Assembly (NCBI RefSeq): GCF_001905545.1
Contig: NZ_LIPD01000012.1
Location: forward strand, 186,001 to 250,000
Reading direction: 5' to 3'
Length of the DNA stretch: 64,000 nt
Source: Streptomyces sp. CB02056
GTDB taxonomy: Bacteria; Actinomycetota; Actinomycetes; Streptomycetales; Streptomycetaceae
Part shown: piece by piece, positions 1 to 7,346 of the stretch
Position numbering within the stretch: position 1 is the first letter of the stretch
Layout: each line of letters opens with the position of its first letter
Position numbers and translations under genes: made by a program
Notes under the pieces: model-generated
Seen by the model: only the letters and a program-made list of their open reading frames with translations
The model's database searches: none
Told to the model about the DNA's origin: nothing

Positions 1-1284
1 CCGTCCTTCCTGCCGTTCGGTGCGGGCAAGCACAAGTGCATCGGCGAGGCCTTCGCCTGGGCGGAGCTGACCGTCGCGGCCGCGGCGATCCTGCGGCGCT
101 GGCGGCCGGTGGCGGTGCCGGGCGCCCGGGCCCGCGAGGTGGTGTGGACGACGGTCCAGGCGCACGGCCTGCGGGTGCGGCTCGCGCCGCGCGGCGCGCG
201 CTCCCCACGCAGGAGCTCCACCGCGGCCTCCCGCGAGGGTGATACCGGCTCCTCACCGGGGGACACAGTGCCCTCCTCCCCCGGTGAGCCGCCGTCGGGC
301 CGGTGCCCGTTCACCGGCGCCACCCGTGCGACCGCCCCCGCCGACCCGGCCGCCCCGGCGGACCTCCGGTCGCGTGCCGACCTGCTCCTCTCCGCCGACC
401 GGCACGCCGACTGGGCGGTCCGCCGCGGCCTGCTCACCCCGGCGGAGCTGCCCCGCTACCGGGGGTACGCGCTGCACGAGCTGATCGGCTACGCCTATCC
501 CCGCGCCCGGGGCACCGAACTCGACCTCCTGGTGGACATGCTGGGCTGGTTCACCATCCTGGACGACCGGTTCGACGGCCCGCCCGGCCGCCACCCCGTC
601 CAGGCCCGCGCCGTGGTCGACCCGCTGATCGCGGTCCTCGACGGCGCCCGCGGCGGGAGCCCTTCCGAAAGTCGACTACTGCTCTCCTGGAGGGAGTTGT
701 GGGAGCGCCAGACCGCCTCGATGTCCCCCGAGTGGCGCGCCCGGGCGGCCCGGGAATGGCGGGCCTGCCTGGCCACCTTCCCCGCCGAGGCCGACCACCG
801 CGCCAACGGCACCGTGCCCGCCCTCGGCCTCGACCTGACGGACACCATGTGGCTGCGCCGGCACGGCAGTTGCCTCTACCCGTTCATGAACATAATGGAA
901 CGGGTCCACGGCACCGACGCCCCGGCCGCGCTGCACGCGGAGCCCGCGCTGCACCAGCTGCGCGCCAACACCGCCGACGCCGCCACGCTGATCAACGACC
1001 TCTACTCGCTGAAGCGCGAGGAGCGGCAGGGCGGGACGGCGTTCAACACCGTGCTCACCCTCGAGCGGGCCCACGGCTGCACCCGCGACCGGGCGGTCCA
1101 CGCGGTGCGCACCCGGGTGGCGCAGCTGCAGCAGGAGAGCGAGGAGCTGCGCCGCGACCTGCTGCGCCGCCACCCGGCCGGGCGCTGGTACCTGGACGGC
1201 ACCCGGGAGCTGGTCGCCGGCGTGCAGGCCTGGACCAGCACCAGCCACCGCTACCGCGTGCGGGACCGGGAGGCGCGCCAGTGA
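1..1284 (+). CDS. Cytochrome P450-terpene synthase fusion (3' part)
   Basis: The frame is open from base 1, so the gene begins outside the window. The first residues are the haem-binding loop of a cytochrome P450 (FGAGKHKCIG, cysteine codon 37-39), followed by the P450 C-terminus to about codon 65. A Pro/Gly/Ser/Ala-rich linker (about codons 65-125) leads without a stop into a class I terpene synthase. That part has DDRFD (nt 562-576), the Mg-binding NDLYSLKRE triad (nt 994-1020) and a C-terminal RY pair, all expected for cyclisation of a prenyl diphosphate. The fusion would let one protein make a terpene skeleton and oxidise it. P450-terpene synthase fusions exist in some actinomycetes but are uncommon. 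An in-frame GTG at 268 with GGGGGA just upstream could also give a separate 338-residue cyclase. The product cannot be predicted. Confidence 0.9.
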   Translation, partial: PSFLPFGAGKHKCIGEAFAWAELTVAAAAILRRWRPVAVPGARAREVVWTTVQAHGLRVRLAPRGARSPRRSSTAASREGDTGSSPGDTVPSSPGEPPSGRCPFTGATRATAPADPAAPADLRSRADLLLSADRHADWAVRRGLLTPAELPRYRGYALHELIGYAYPRARGTELDLLVDMLGWFTILDDRFDGPPGRHPVQARAVVDPLIAVLDGARGGSPSESRLLLSWRELWERQTASMSPEWRARAAREWRACLATFPAEADHRANGTVPALGLDLTDTMWLRRHGSCLYPFMNIMERVHGTDAPAALHAEPALHQLRANTADAATLINDLYSLKREERQGGTAFNTVLTLERAHGCTRDRAVHAVRTRVAQLQQESEELRRDLLRRHPAGRWYLDGTRELVAGVQAWTSTSHRYRVRDREARQ

Positions 1285-1303
1285 GCGGCCCGGTCCGGGA
1301 GCG

Positions 1304-1510
1304 CTACTTCCGGCCGCCGAGCGCGAACAGCAGCAGCACGAAACCGGCGAACAGGTGGGTGGCGAAGATGTAGATGCCCGCGCGGATCAGCATCGCCTTG
1401 CGGCGCCGCTTCTCCTCGCTCGTACCGTCCCCGCCCGTACCGCTCCCGCCCGTACCGCTCCCGCTGGTACTGCCCTCGCTCACGCTGTCGTCGCTCGTGC
1501 TGGCGCTCAT
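1304..1510 (-). CDS. Small single-pass membrane protein, DUF6126-like
   Basis: This 68-residue protein has an acidic, Gly/Ser/Thr-rich N-terminus with GTGG repeats, a basic EEKRRRK cluster, and one hydrophobic segment (about residues 43-63) ending in LGGRK. The arrangement matches the small actinobacterial DUF6126 family, whose function is unknown. The basic residues before the helix suggest a cytoplasmic N-terminus. The ATG is preceded by a strong GAGGAG ribosome site. The gene is convergent with the P450-terpene synthase and lies about 40 bp downstream of the ArsR gene on the same strand, so it may be cotranscribed with it. Confidence 0.75.
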   Translation of the reverse strand: MSASTSDDSVSEGSTSGSGTGGSGTGGDGTSEEKRRRKAMLIRAGIYIFATHLFAGFVLLLFALGGRK

Positions 1511-1553
1511 GGTGGTGCTTCTCCTCGGATCGGGCGGACGGGCCGGGCGCGGC

Positions 1554-1895
1554 TCAGCGGGGCCGACCGCCGGGGGCGCGCAGCTCGGTGAGCAGCGCGC
1601 CCTGGTCGGTGATCAGCTCGGTCAGGATCCGGCGGGCCGCGCGCAGCAGTTCGGCGACGTCCGGGGTGCTGAGCGCGTACACCACGGTGTTGCCCTCACG
1701 GGTCGCCGTGACCAGCTGGGTGCGGCGCAGCACCGCGAGCTGCTGGGAGAGGTTGGACGGCTCGACCTCGATCTCCGCCAGCAGCTCGCGCACCGGCCGG
1801 GGGCCGTCCTGGAGCAGTTCCAGGACCCGGATCCGTACGGGGTGGCCGAGGGTGCGGAAGAACTCCGCCTTGGCCTGGTACAGCGGCACCGGCAT
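1554..1895 (-). CDS. ArsR-family winged-helix repressor
   Basis: The 113-residue protein has the ArsR/SmtB fold. Its opening helices contain FFRTLGHPVRIRVLELL, the recognition helix region is PSNLSQQLAVLRR, and the wing ends in EGNTVVYAL. It has no cysteine, so it lacks the classical metal-binding CxC of SmtB/ArsR and probably senses something else or responds through protein contacts. I chose ATG 1895 because GAGGGAGAG lies just upstream and homology begins there, although the frame stays open further up. Its promoter carries a perfect palindrome at 1983-1996, which suggests autoregulation. The only candidate operon partner is the small membrane protein downstream. Confidence 0.85.
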   Translation of the reverse strand: MPVPLYQAKAEFFRTLGHPVRIRVLELLQDGPRPVRELLAEIEVEPSNLSQQLAVLRRTQLVTATREGNTVVYALSTPDVAELLRAARRILTELITDQGALLTELRAPGGRPR

Positions 1896-1968
1896 CGTCC
1901 GCGCTCTCCCTCGGGTCCGGCTGGATGGTCGTCCGGCCGGGCGGGGATCTCCGCCGCGGCCGGTAGGC

Positions 1969-1997
1969 ATCATCGCGACAGATGAAGATTTCTTCAA
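1969..1997 (-). promoter_or_regulatory. Promoter and probable self-operator of the ArsR gene
   Basis: On the minus strand a -35 TTGAAG (1997-1992) and a -10 GATGAT (1974-1969) are separated by 17 bp. A perfect palindrome, TGAAGA-TT-TCTTCA (1983-1996), covers the -35 and most of the adjacent spacer. Repressors of the ArsR family commonly bind such AT-containing dyads at their own promoters, so this is the likely autoregulatory site. The untranslated leader would be about 65 nt. Confidence 0.55.
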
Positions 1998-2091
1998 GTC
2001 GTCACCGTGCGCAGCCGGGGTGCGCCGGAATCCGGAAGGCCCCGACCGGGCGCTCCGCCGGGCGGTCGCGATCGGGCCGGGGCATGCGAAA

Positions 2092-2127
2092 GCCGAGCCC
2101 GGGACGCTGCCAACTCCCGGGCTCGGC
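2092..2127 (-). terminator. Hairpin terminator after the secreted protein gene
   Basis: A perfect 13-bp inverted repeat (2092-2104 and 2115-2127, 10-nt loop) lies 19 bp after the stop of the minus-strand gene ending at 2146. It is followed on that strand by a short TTT run. Confidence 0.75.
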
Positions 2128-2145
2128 AGTCATGGTGATGAGCCG

Positions 2146-2613
2146 TCAGCAGACTACAGGCACATCGACCGTGGCCGGGACCTGCCCGCTCCAGAAGCCC
2201 TCGACGTCGAAGGAGACGTGCACGGTGGACCCGCACGGCACCGTGCTGGAGATGCCGTCGACCCGCACGGTGGAGACCTGGAACACGGTGCGGCCGTTCA
2301 CGGTGCCGAGCGAGGCCCCGCCGGTCACGTTGGCCGACAGGTGGGTCACCAGCTCCTTCGGCGCCGGCGGCCACGGGGTGCCCGGGGACGGCGGGCCGGC
2401 CAGGCCGATCTTCCCGTAGACCGCGACACTGTCACCCGTCACGTCGGCGCAGGCGTAGGTGGCCAGGCCGGCCTGCAGGCTGGAGTAGCCGCAGGTGGTG
2501 ACGGTGGCGGTGGTGGTGGCGGCGGCCGGGGTCGCGGCGATGGCCGGGACGGGGGCGGCGAGCAGGGTGACGGCGCCGGCGGCGATCCAGGTGGCGCGAC
2601 TCATGCGGTTCAT
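2146..2613 (-). CDS. Secreted protein of unknown function
   Basis: This 155-residue protein has a clear Sec signal peptide (residues 1-27, hydrophobic core AAGAVTLLAAPVPAIAA). The mature part is about 128 residues and has four cysteines, two early (TCGYS, YACAD) and two late (VPCGS and the terminal C), so two disulphides are likely. It is rich in Val and Thr with alternating hydrophobic residues, which suggests a small beta-sandwich. I recognise no family. The ATG has a strong GGAGGAGG site. The upstream region is unusually AT-rich for this genome and should hold its promoter. Confidence 0.8.
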   Translation of the reverse strand: MNRMSRATWIAAGAVTLLAAPVPAIAATPAAATTTATVTTCGYSSLQAGLATYACADVTGDSVAVYGKIGLAGPPSPGTPWPPAPKELVTHLSANVTGGASLGTVNGRTVFQVSTVRVDGISSTVPCGSTVHVSFDVEGFWSGQVPATVDVPVVC

Positions 2614-2914
2614 CGGTGCCTCCTCCTTCGGAGGGTATGAGGACGGACTGGGAACAGGTGACGTGGTACATATGACATTTCATAGGCCCACGACAGAAAC
2701 TTTGACATGCGATTCCTCGGCCATGAGGCGGATTTACCCTCGGAAGTCAGGTGTCGACCGAAACTGAACCTTCGATGGCGCAATCAGCGCCGGACAGTCG
2801 AACGGGCGCCCCCGTCCAGGGGACGCCCGTGTGGAGCCCAGGTGAACCGTTTCCGAACGCCCCCGGAGCCGCCCTCGAAGCCGCCGCCGAAGCCACTGCC
2901 GAGCCGCCGCCGGC
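2614..2914. other. Intergenic region with an AT-rich promoter zone
   Basis: I see no gene in this stretch between two minus-strand genes. Positions 2640-2760 are markedly richer in A and T than the surroundings (for example around GTACATATGACATTTC) and probably hold the promoter of the secreted protein gene. The part near 2800-2830 holds the terminator of the GH3 gene. Confidence 0.5.
2802..2830 (-). terminator. Hairpin terminator after the GH3 gene
   Basis: The arms ACGGGCGCCCCC (2802-2813) and GGGGACGCCCGT (2819-2830) pair with one mismatch around a 5-nt loop, about 85 bp downstream of the minus-strand stop at 2915. Confidence 0.6.
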
Positions 2915-4090
2915 TCAGCCCAGCGAGCCGCGCAGGGCGTCGACCCGGGCCACCGCCTCGCTGAAGGCGTGCCGGTCCAGGCGGCCGTCGTCCAGGGCGG
3001 CGGCCAGCGCCTCGGTGGCCTCCTCGCCCTGCCGGGGGTCGCGCCCGGAGCAGAGCATCAGGTCCATCCCGGCCGCCGCGGCGGCCAGCGCGCGGTCACC
3101 GGGGCCGCCGTACGGGGCCAGTGCGTCCGCCTCCATGGCGTCGGTGACGGTCACGCCGTCGAAGCCGAGCCGGCCGCGCAGCTCGCCCTGGATGATCGCG
3201 TGCGAGAACCCGGCCGGGTGGTCCGGGTCCAGCGCCGGGTAGATCGCCCAGGAGGCCATCACCAGGCGCACGCCCGCCGCGATGGCCGCCCGGTACGGGG
3301 CCTCGCCGCGGGCGCGGAGCTGCGACAGCGGGACGTTCAGGGTGACCGGGCTCTCGTCGGTGTTCGCGCCCCGGGGCGCGGCGCCGAGACCGGGGAAGTG
3401 CTTGGCGGTCGCGGCCACGCCGAGGCCCTGCTGGGCGGTGAGGAAGGCGCTGCCCAACTCCGCCACCTTGGCCGGGTCCTGGCCGAAGGAGCGCTCGGAG
3501 TGGTCGATGAAGTTGTCCGGCGTGTCGTAGACGTCGAGCACCGGGGCGAGGTTGAGGTTCAGCCCGGCGTCGGTGAGGGTCCGGGCGGCACCGGCCCCGG
3601 ACTCCGCCGCCGCGGCGACCGGGTTCGCCGCCAACCCGACGCGGCGGGCGGAGAGTTCGGGCGCACCGGGCAGCCGGCGGACCTTGCCGCCCTCCTGGTC
3701 GGTCATCAGCAGCAGCGGGCGCGGATGCGGCGCCTCGGCGGCGGCCTGCTTCAACTCGGCTATGGCATCGGCGAGTTGCTCCGGGCTGGTGATGTTCTCA
3801 CCGAACAGGATCACCCCGGCGGCCCGGCCCTCCCGGATCGCCTGGAGCGTCGTGGCCGACGGTATCGGGCCCGGGTACGACAGCACGACCCGCCGCCCGG
3901 CGAGCACCCGGGAGTCCTCCTGCGCCAGGCCGGCCATCGCCGCGGTCCTCTCGTCCGGTGCACCCGGGACGCCCGGAGCGCTCGGGGCACCGCGCGGCGG
4001 GGCGGGCGAGCCGAGCGGCACCGGCCCGAGCGCGGCGCCCATGACGGCCAGCACCACCCCGAACTGGGCGACACTTCGGAACAGGGCCAT
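2915..4090 (-). CDS. Secreted GH3 beta-N-acetylhexosaminidase
   Basis: The 391-residue protein is a glycoside hydrolase family 3 enzyme of the NagZ type, which removes terminal N-acetylglucosamine from cell-wall muropeptides or chitin oligomers. It shows TDQEGG (about 130), the KHFPGLG motif (230-236) that supplies the catalytic loop, and the nucleophile aspartate in DGVTVTDAME (Asp317). Unlike cytoplasmic NagZ it begins with a signal peptide (residues 1-30), so it acts outside the cell. ATG 4090 is preferred over GTG 4093 because the GGGAGG site then lies 5 nt away. No DasR operator was seen upstream, although DasR-type sites occur elsewhere in the window. Confidence 0.88.
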   Translation of the reverse strand: MALFRSVAQFGVVLAVMGAALGPVPLGSPAPPRGAPSAPGVPGAPDERTAAMAGLAQEDSRVLAGRRVVLSYPGPIPSATTLQAIREGRAAGVILFGENITSPEQLADAIAELKQAAAEAPHPRPLLLMTDQEGGKVRRLPGAPELSARRVGLAANPVAAAAESGAGAARTLTDAGLNLNLAPVLDVYDTPDNFIDHSERSFGQDPAKVAELGSAFLTAQQGLGVAATAKHFPGLGAAPRGANTDESPVTLNVPLSQLRARGEAPYRAAIAAGVRLVMASWAIYPALDPDHPAGFSHAIIQGELRGRLGFDGVTVTDAMEADALAPYGGPGDRALAAAAAGMDLMLCSGRDPRQGEEATEALAAALDDGRLDRHAFSEAVARVDALRGSLG

Positions 4091-4186
4091 CACGCCTCCC
4101 GGTCGACAGGTGACTTCGGCATGTCAACGTACCCAGGGGTGCGGCGCGGCATTCCCCCATACACCGTATTCATCCGATAATCCGAC

Positions 4187-5710
4187 TCAATCTCCGCGAG
4201 GTGATGCCGCCCCGCCGACCAGCCGGCCCAGGACGGCCACGCCCTCGGCGATCTCGGACACCGAGCCCGCCGCGTAGCCGAGGACCAGGCCGGGCGGGTG
4301 CGGCAGCCGGGCGTGCCAGGACAGCGGCTGCACCTTGACCCCCTCCGCCAGGGCGGCGGCGGCCAACCCCGTATCGGTACGACCGCATCCCTCCGGGAGC
4401 GTCAGCATCAGGTGGAGGCCGGCCGCCGCGCCGTGCACCGTGGCCCCCGGCAGGTGGGTGCGGATGGCGTCGATCATCGCGTCCCGGCGGCGGCGGTGGC
4501 GGCGGCGCAGCAGCCGCAGGTGCCGGTCGAGGTCGCCGGACTCCATCAGCCGGGCGAGGACCAGCTGGGGCAGCACCGGGTTCCCGAGGTCGACGAACCG
4601 CTTGGCCTCCAGGACGGCGTCCCGCAGCCGGTCCGGGACCAGCAGCCAGCCGGTGCGCAACGCGGGGGCGAGCAGCTTGGAGACGCTGCCCGCGTAGCAG
4701 ACCCGATCCGGCAGGACCGCCCGCAGGGCCGGGACGGGCGGACGGTCGTAGCGGTGCTCGGCGTCGTAGTCGTCCTCGATGACCAGGCCGCCCTCCGCCG
4801 CCCAGCGCAGCAGTTCGCGGCGCCGTTCGCCGCCGAGCACGACACCGGTCGGGAACTGGTGGGCGGGGGTGAGCAGGACGGCCGGGGCGCCGGTGGCGCG
4901 CAGCGCGTCGACCCGGACGCCCTCGGCGTCGACCGGGACGGGCGGGGTGGCGGCGAGCCAGTGGGCGAGGTGCTGCCGGACGCCGACCGAGCCCGGGTCC
5001 TCCACCGCGACCTCGTCGATGCCCGCCCGCCCGAGCGCGCGGCCGAGCAGGGCGAGCGCCTGGGCCGTACCGGCGACGATCAGCACCTCGTCGGGGTCGG
5101 CGCGGATGCCCCGGTTGCGGGCCAGCCAGTGGGCGACGGCCCGGCGCAGGACCGGGGTGCCGCGCACGTCGCCGTAGCCGAGGTCGGACGCGGCGAGGCC
5201 GTCGAGGACGGCCCGTTCGGCGCGCAGCCAGGCGGCGCGGGGGAAGGCCGCGAGGTCGGGCACGCCGGGGGTGAGGTCGATCCTGGCGGGGGCGCCGCGC
5301 AGCCGCTCGAAGACCTCGGGGTCGGGGTCGTCCCGGAACAGCGCGGGCACCTGGCGGGGCGGCCGCGCCGCGGGCACCTCCCCCGGTACGACGGCGGCCG
5401 TGACCGGTACGGCGGTGGCCGCGACCACGACCGTGCCGCCCCGCCCGCGGCCCGCGATCTGCCCCTCCTCGGCGAGGCGCCGGTAGGCGTCGGTCACCAC
5501 CCCGCGGGAGACGCCGAGTTCGGCCGCCAGCACCCGGCCGGCGGGCAGCCGGGCCCCGACCGGGAGCCGCCCGTCGGCGACGGCCTCGCGCAGCCGGCGG
5601 GCGAGCCAGTCGGTGAGGCCGCCGGGCGGGGCCTCGGCGGTGTCGAGCTGGAGGAAGTCGGCGCCGGCCTCTTTGGACCGGTCGGATGCCTCGGCTTTGG
5701 ACCTGTTCAC
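4187..5710 (-). CDS. MocR/PdxR-type regulator (GntR HTH + aminotransferase fold)
   Basis: The 507-residue protein has an N-terminal GntR winged helix (about 30-95, with LPAGRVLAAELGVSRGVV) and a C-terminal fold-type I aminotransferase domain. The latter includes EDDYDAEHRYDR and a PLP lysine in YAGSVSKLLAPALRTGW. Such regulators sense PLP or amino-acid-related ligands and usually control the divergent gene. I place the start at GTG 5710, which gives the usual family length. The coding sequence is then only 29 bp from the divergent methyltransferase at 5740. Its first codons contain two CTTTGGACC repeats that could be operator elements. Confidence 0.87.
   Translation of the reverse strand: MNRSKAEASDRSKEAGADFLQLDTAEAPPGGLTDWLARRLREAVADGRLPVGARLPAGRVLAAELGVSRGVVTDAYRRLAEEGQIAGRGRGGTVVVAATAVPVTAAVVPGEVPAARPPRQVPALFRDDPDPEVFERLRGAPARIDLTPGVPDLAAFPRAAWLRAERAVLDGLAASDLGYGDVRGTPVLRRAVAHWLARNRGIRADPDEVLIVAGTAQALALLGRALGRAGIDEVAVEDPGSVGVRQHLAHWLAATPPVPVDAEGVRVDALRATGAPAVLLTPAHQFPTGVVLGGERRRELLRWAAEGGLVIEDDYDAEHRYDRPPVPALRAVLPDRVCYAGSVSKLLAPALRTGWLLVPDRLRDAVLEAKRFVDLGNPVLPQLVLARLMESGDLDRHLRLLRRRHRRRRDAMIDAIRTHLPGATVHGAAAGLHLMLTLPEGCGRTDTGLAAAALAEGVKVQPLSWHARLPHPPGLVLGYAAGSVSEIAEGVAVLGRLVGGAASPRGD
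5671..5703. promoter_or_regulatory. Direct repeat CTTTGGACC, possible MocR site
   Basis: CTTTGGACC occurs at 5671-5679 and 5695-5703, 24 bp apart, at the divergent MocR/methyltransferase junction. MocR proteins are known to bind direct repeats. The repeats lie inside the first codons of the regulator and encode the similar peptides RSKA and RSKE, so a protein-level duplication could also explain them. Confidence 0.3.
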
Positions 5711-5739
5711 CGGACCATAGTGGCGGCGAGGGTGGGGCC

Positions 5740-6618
5740 ATGACCACGGAAACGACGGCGCCCGCGAACGCGGCGGCGCCGGAGCACGGGCTCGACCACG
5801 GCCCCGACTACGGCCCCGACTACGTCCACGGCTACTCGGAGACCGAGGCCCGGCGCCTCGGCGACCAGGCCGACACCCTCGCCGAACTGCTGCACGCCGG
5901 CACGGCCTACCCCGCGGGCAGCCGGGTGCTGGAGGCCGGCTGCGGGGTGGGGGCGCAGACCGTGCACCTGCTGGCCGCCAGCCCCGGCGTGCGGCTGACG
6001 GCGGCCGACCTCTCGGCGGACTCGCTGGCCCAGGCCCGCTCCCGGGTGGCCGCGCAGGCACCCGCCGCGGACGTCACCTGGCACCACGGCGACCTCCACC
6101 GACTGCCGTTCCCGGACGGCTCCTTCGACCACGTCTTCCTCTGCTTCGTGCTGGAGCACCTGACCGACCCCGCCGCCGGGCTGGCGGCGCTGCTCCGGGT
6201 GCTGCGGCCGGGCGGGACGATCACCGTGATCGAGGGCGACCACGGCTCGGCACTCTTCCACCCGGAGACCCCGGCGGCCCGCCGCACCGTCGACCACCTG
6301 GTCCGGCTGCAGGCCCGGGCGGGCGGCGACGGCCTGCTCGGCCGCCGCCTCCACCCGCTGCTGACGGAGGCCGGGTTCGCGCGGGTGACGGTCCGCCCGC
6401 GTACGGTCTACGCCGACGACGCCCGGCCCGCCCTGGTGGAGGGCTTCACCCGCCGGACCTTCGTCGCGATGGTCGAGGCCGTCCGGGCGGAGGCACTGGA
6501 GGCCGGACTGAGCACCCCGGAGGCCTTCGACCGGGGCATCGCGGAGCTGCGCCGCGCGGCCGAGCCGGGCGGGACGTTCCACTACACCTTCTTCAAGGCG
6601 GTGGCGGTCCGGCCGTAG
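5740..6618 (+). CDS. Class I SAM-dependent methyltransferase
   Basis: The 292-residue protein has the Rossmann methyltransferase motif I VLEAGCGVGAQT (about 65-76), the acidic strand LTAADLS, and motif FDHVFLCFVLEHL, which is typical of small-molecule methyltransferases. The C-terminus (FHYTFFKAVAVRP) resembles the actinobacterial arsenite- or UbiE-like class, but I cannot name a substrate. Its N-terminus has a Gly/Asp/Tyr repeat (HGPDYGPDY). It starts 29 bp from the divergent MocR gene, which is therefore its likely regulator. A large hairpin follows the stop. Confidence 0.85.
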   Translation: MTTETTAPANAAAPEHGLDHGPDYGPDYVHGYSETEARRLGDQADTLAELLHAGTAYPAGSRVLEAGCGVGAQTVHLLAASPGVRLTAADLSADSLAQARSRVAAQAPAADVTWHHGDLHRLPFPDGSFDHVFLCFVLEHLTDPAAGLAALLRVLRPGGTITVIEGDHGSALFHPETPAARRTVDHLVRLQARAGGDGLLGRRLHPLLTEAGFARVTVRPRTVYADDARPALVEGFTRRTFVAMVEAVRAEALEAGLSTPEAFDRGIAELRRAAEPGGTFHYTFFKAVAVRP

Positions 6619-6648
6619 CGCGGGCCCGCCGGGACCTGCTCCTGCCGG

Positions 6649-6707
6649 GGCGGGCCCCGCGGGCGGGGTCGTGGACGGGGGTCACGATCGCGCCCGCGGG
6701 GCCCGCC
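6649..6707. terminator. Strong bidirectional terminator
   Basis: A perfect 17-bp inverted repeat (6649-6665 and 6691-6707) encloses a nested 5-bp stem (TCGTG/CACGA). It lies between the convergent methyltransferase and MarR genes and can stop transcription from both sides. Confidence 0.8.
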
Positions 6708-6729
6708 TGGGAGCCAAACCCCGACCGCG

Positions 6730-7227
6730 CTACTCCGGGCTGTCCCCGAGGTCCGCCAGCAGGGTGCGCATCGCCTCGACGAGCGCCGTCCGCTGCGCCT
6801 CGTCGAGGCCCGCCAGCATGCGGTACTCGGTGGCGAGGTGGTCGGGCAGCGCGCGGTCGATCAGGTCCCGGCCCTCGGGGGTGAGGGCGACCTCGCGGCT
6901 GCGGCCGTCCTGGTCGCTGCGGGCGCGGGTGACCAGTCCGCGGGCCTCCAGCCGGTCCAGCCGCTGGGTGATGGCGCCGGAGGTGACCATCGCGGACCGC
7001 ATCAGGCCGGTGGGGGTGAGGCGGTAGGGCGGGCCGCTGCGCCTGAGGGTGGCGAGGACGTCGAAGGAGGCGGCGTCCAGACCGTGCTCGGCGAAGGTGC
7101 GGTTGAGCGCCGTGTCCACCAGCCGGTAGAGGCGTTTGAGCCGGCCGAACACCTCCATCGGGGAGACGTCCAGGTCGGGGCGCTCGGTGCCCCACTGCGC
7201 GACGACGCGGTCCACATGATCTGCCAC
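6730..7227 (-). CDS. MarR-family transcriptional regulator
   Basis: The 165-residue protein is a MarR winged-helix repressor. Its core includes FDVLATLRR, GLMRSAMVTSGAITQRLDRLEARGLV and a wing with RSDQDGRSREVALTPEG. I choose GTG 7227 as start. A -10 like TACCCT lies exactly six bases before it on the minus strand, so the mRNA is probably leaderless, and no ribosome site is visible. It is divergent from an EamA exporter, and three copies of a CTTAG-N2-CTRAG palindrome lie between them. It therefore most likely represses both itself and the exporter until an effector binds. Confidence 0.88.
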   Translation of the reverse strand: MADHVDRVVAQWGTERPDLDVSPMEVFGRLKRLYRLVDTALNRTFAEHGLDAASFDVLATLRRSGPPYRLTPTGLMRSAMVTSGAITQRLDRLEARGLVTRARSDQDGRSREVALTPEGRDLIDRALPDHLATEYRMLAGLDEAQRTALVEAMRTLLADLGDSPE

Positions 7228-7258
7228 GGGTTCAGGGTAGGCGATCCCCACCACATTC

Positions 7259-7346
7259 CTTAGCGCTGAGGTAACTGTGAGCCACGTCACTCACTCGATG
7301 CGGTGAAGAATGCCTTAGCGCTGAGATACATTGCCTTAGTGCTAAG
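7259..7346. promoter_or_regulatory. Three MarR operators and overlapping leaderless promoters
   Basis: CTTAGCGCTGAG occurs at 7259-7270 and 7314-7325, and the perfect palindrome CTTAGTGCTAAG at 7335-7346. The last two centres are 21 bp apart, two helical turns. For the plus strand, TGAAGA (7304-7309) and TACATT (7327-7332), with 17 bp between, place the transcription start on the GTG at 7339. Operator 2 then fills the spacer and operator 3 covers +1. Operator 1 overlaps the -35 region of the divergent MarR promoter. Confidence 0.7.

Noticed and set aside
7303..7338. GTG 7303 as start of the EamA exporter
   Set aside because: It would put the second MarR operator and the -10 inside the coding sequence; GTG 7339 coincides with the predicted transcript start.
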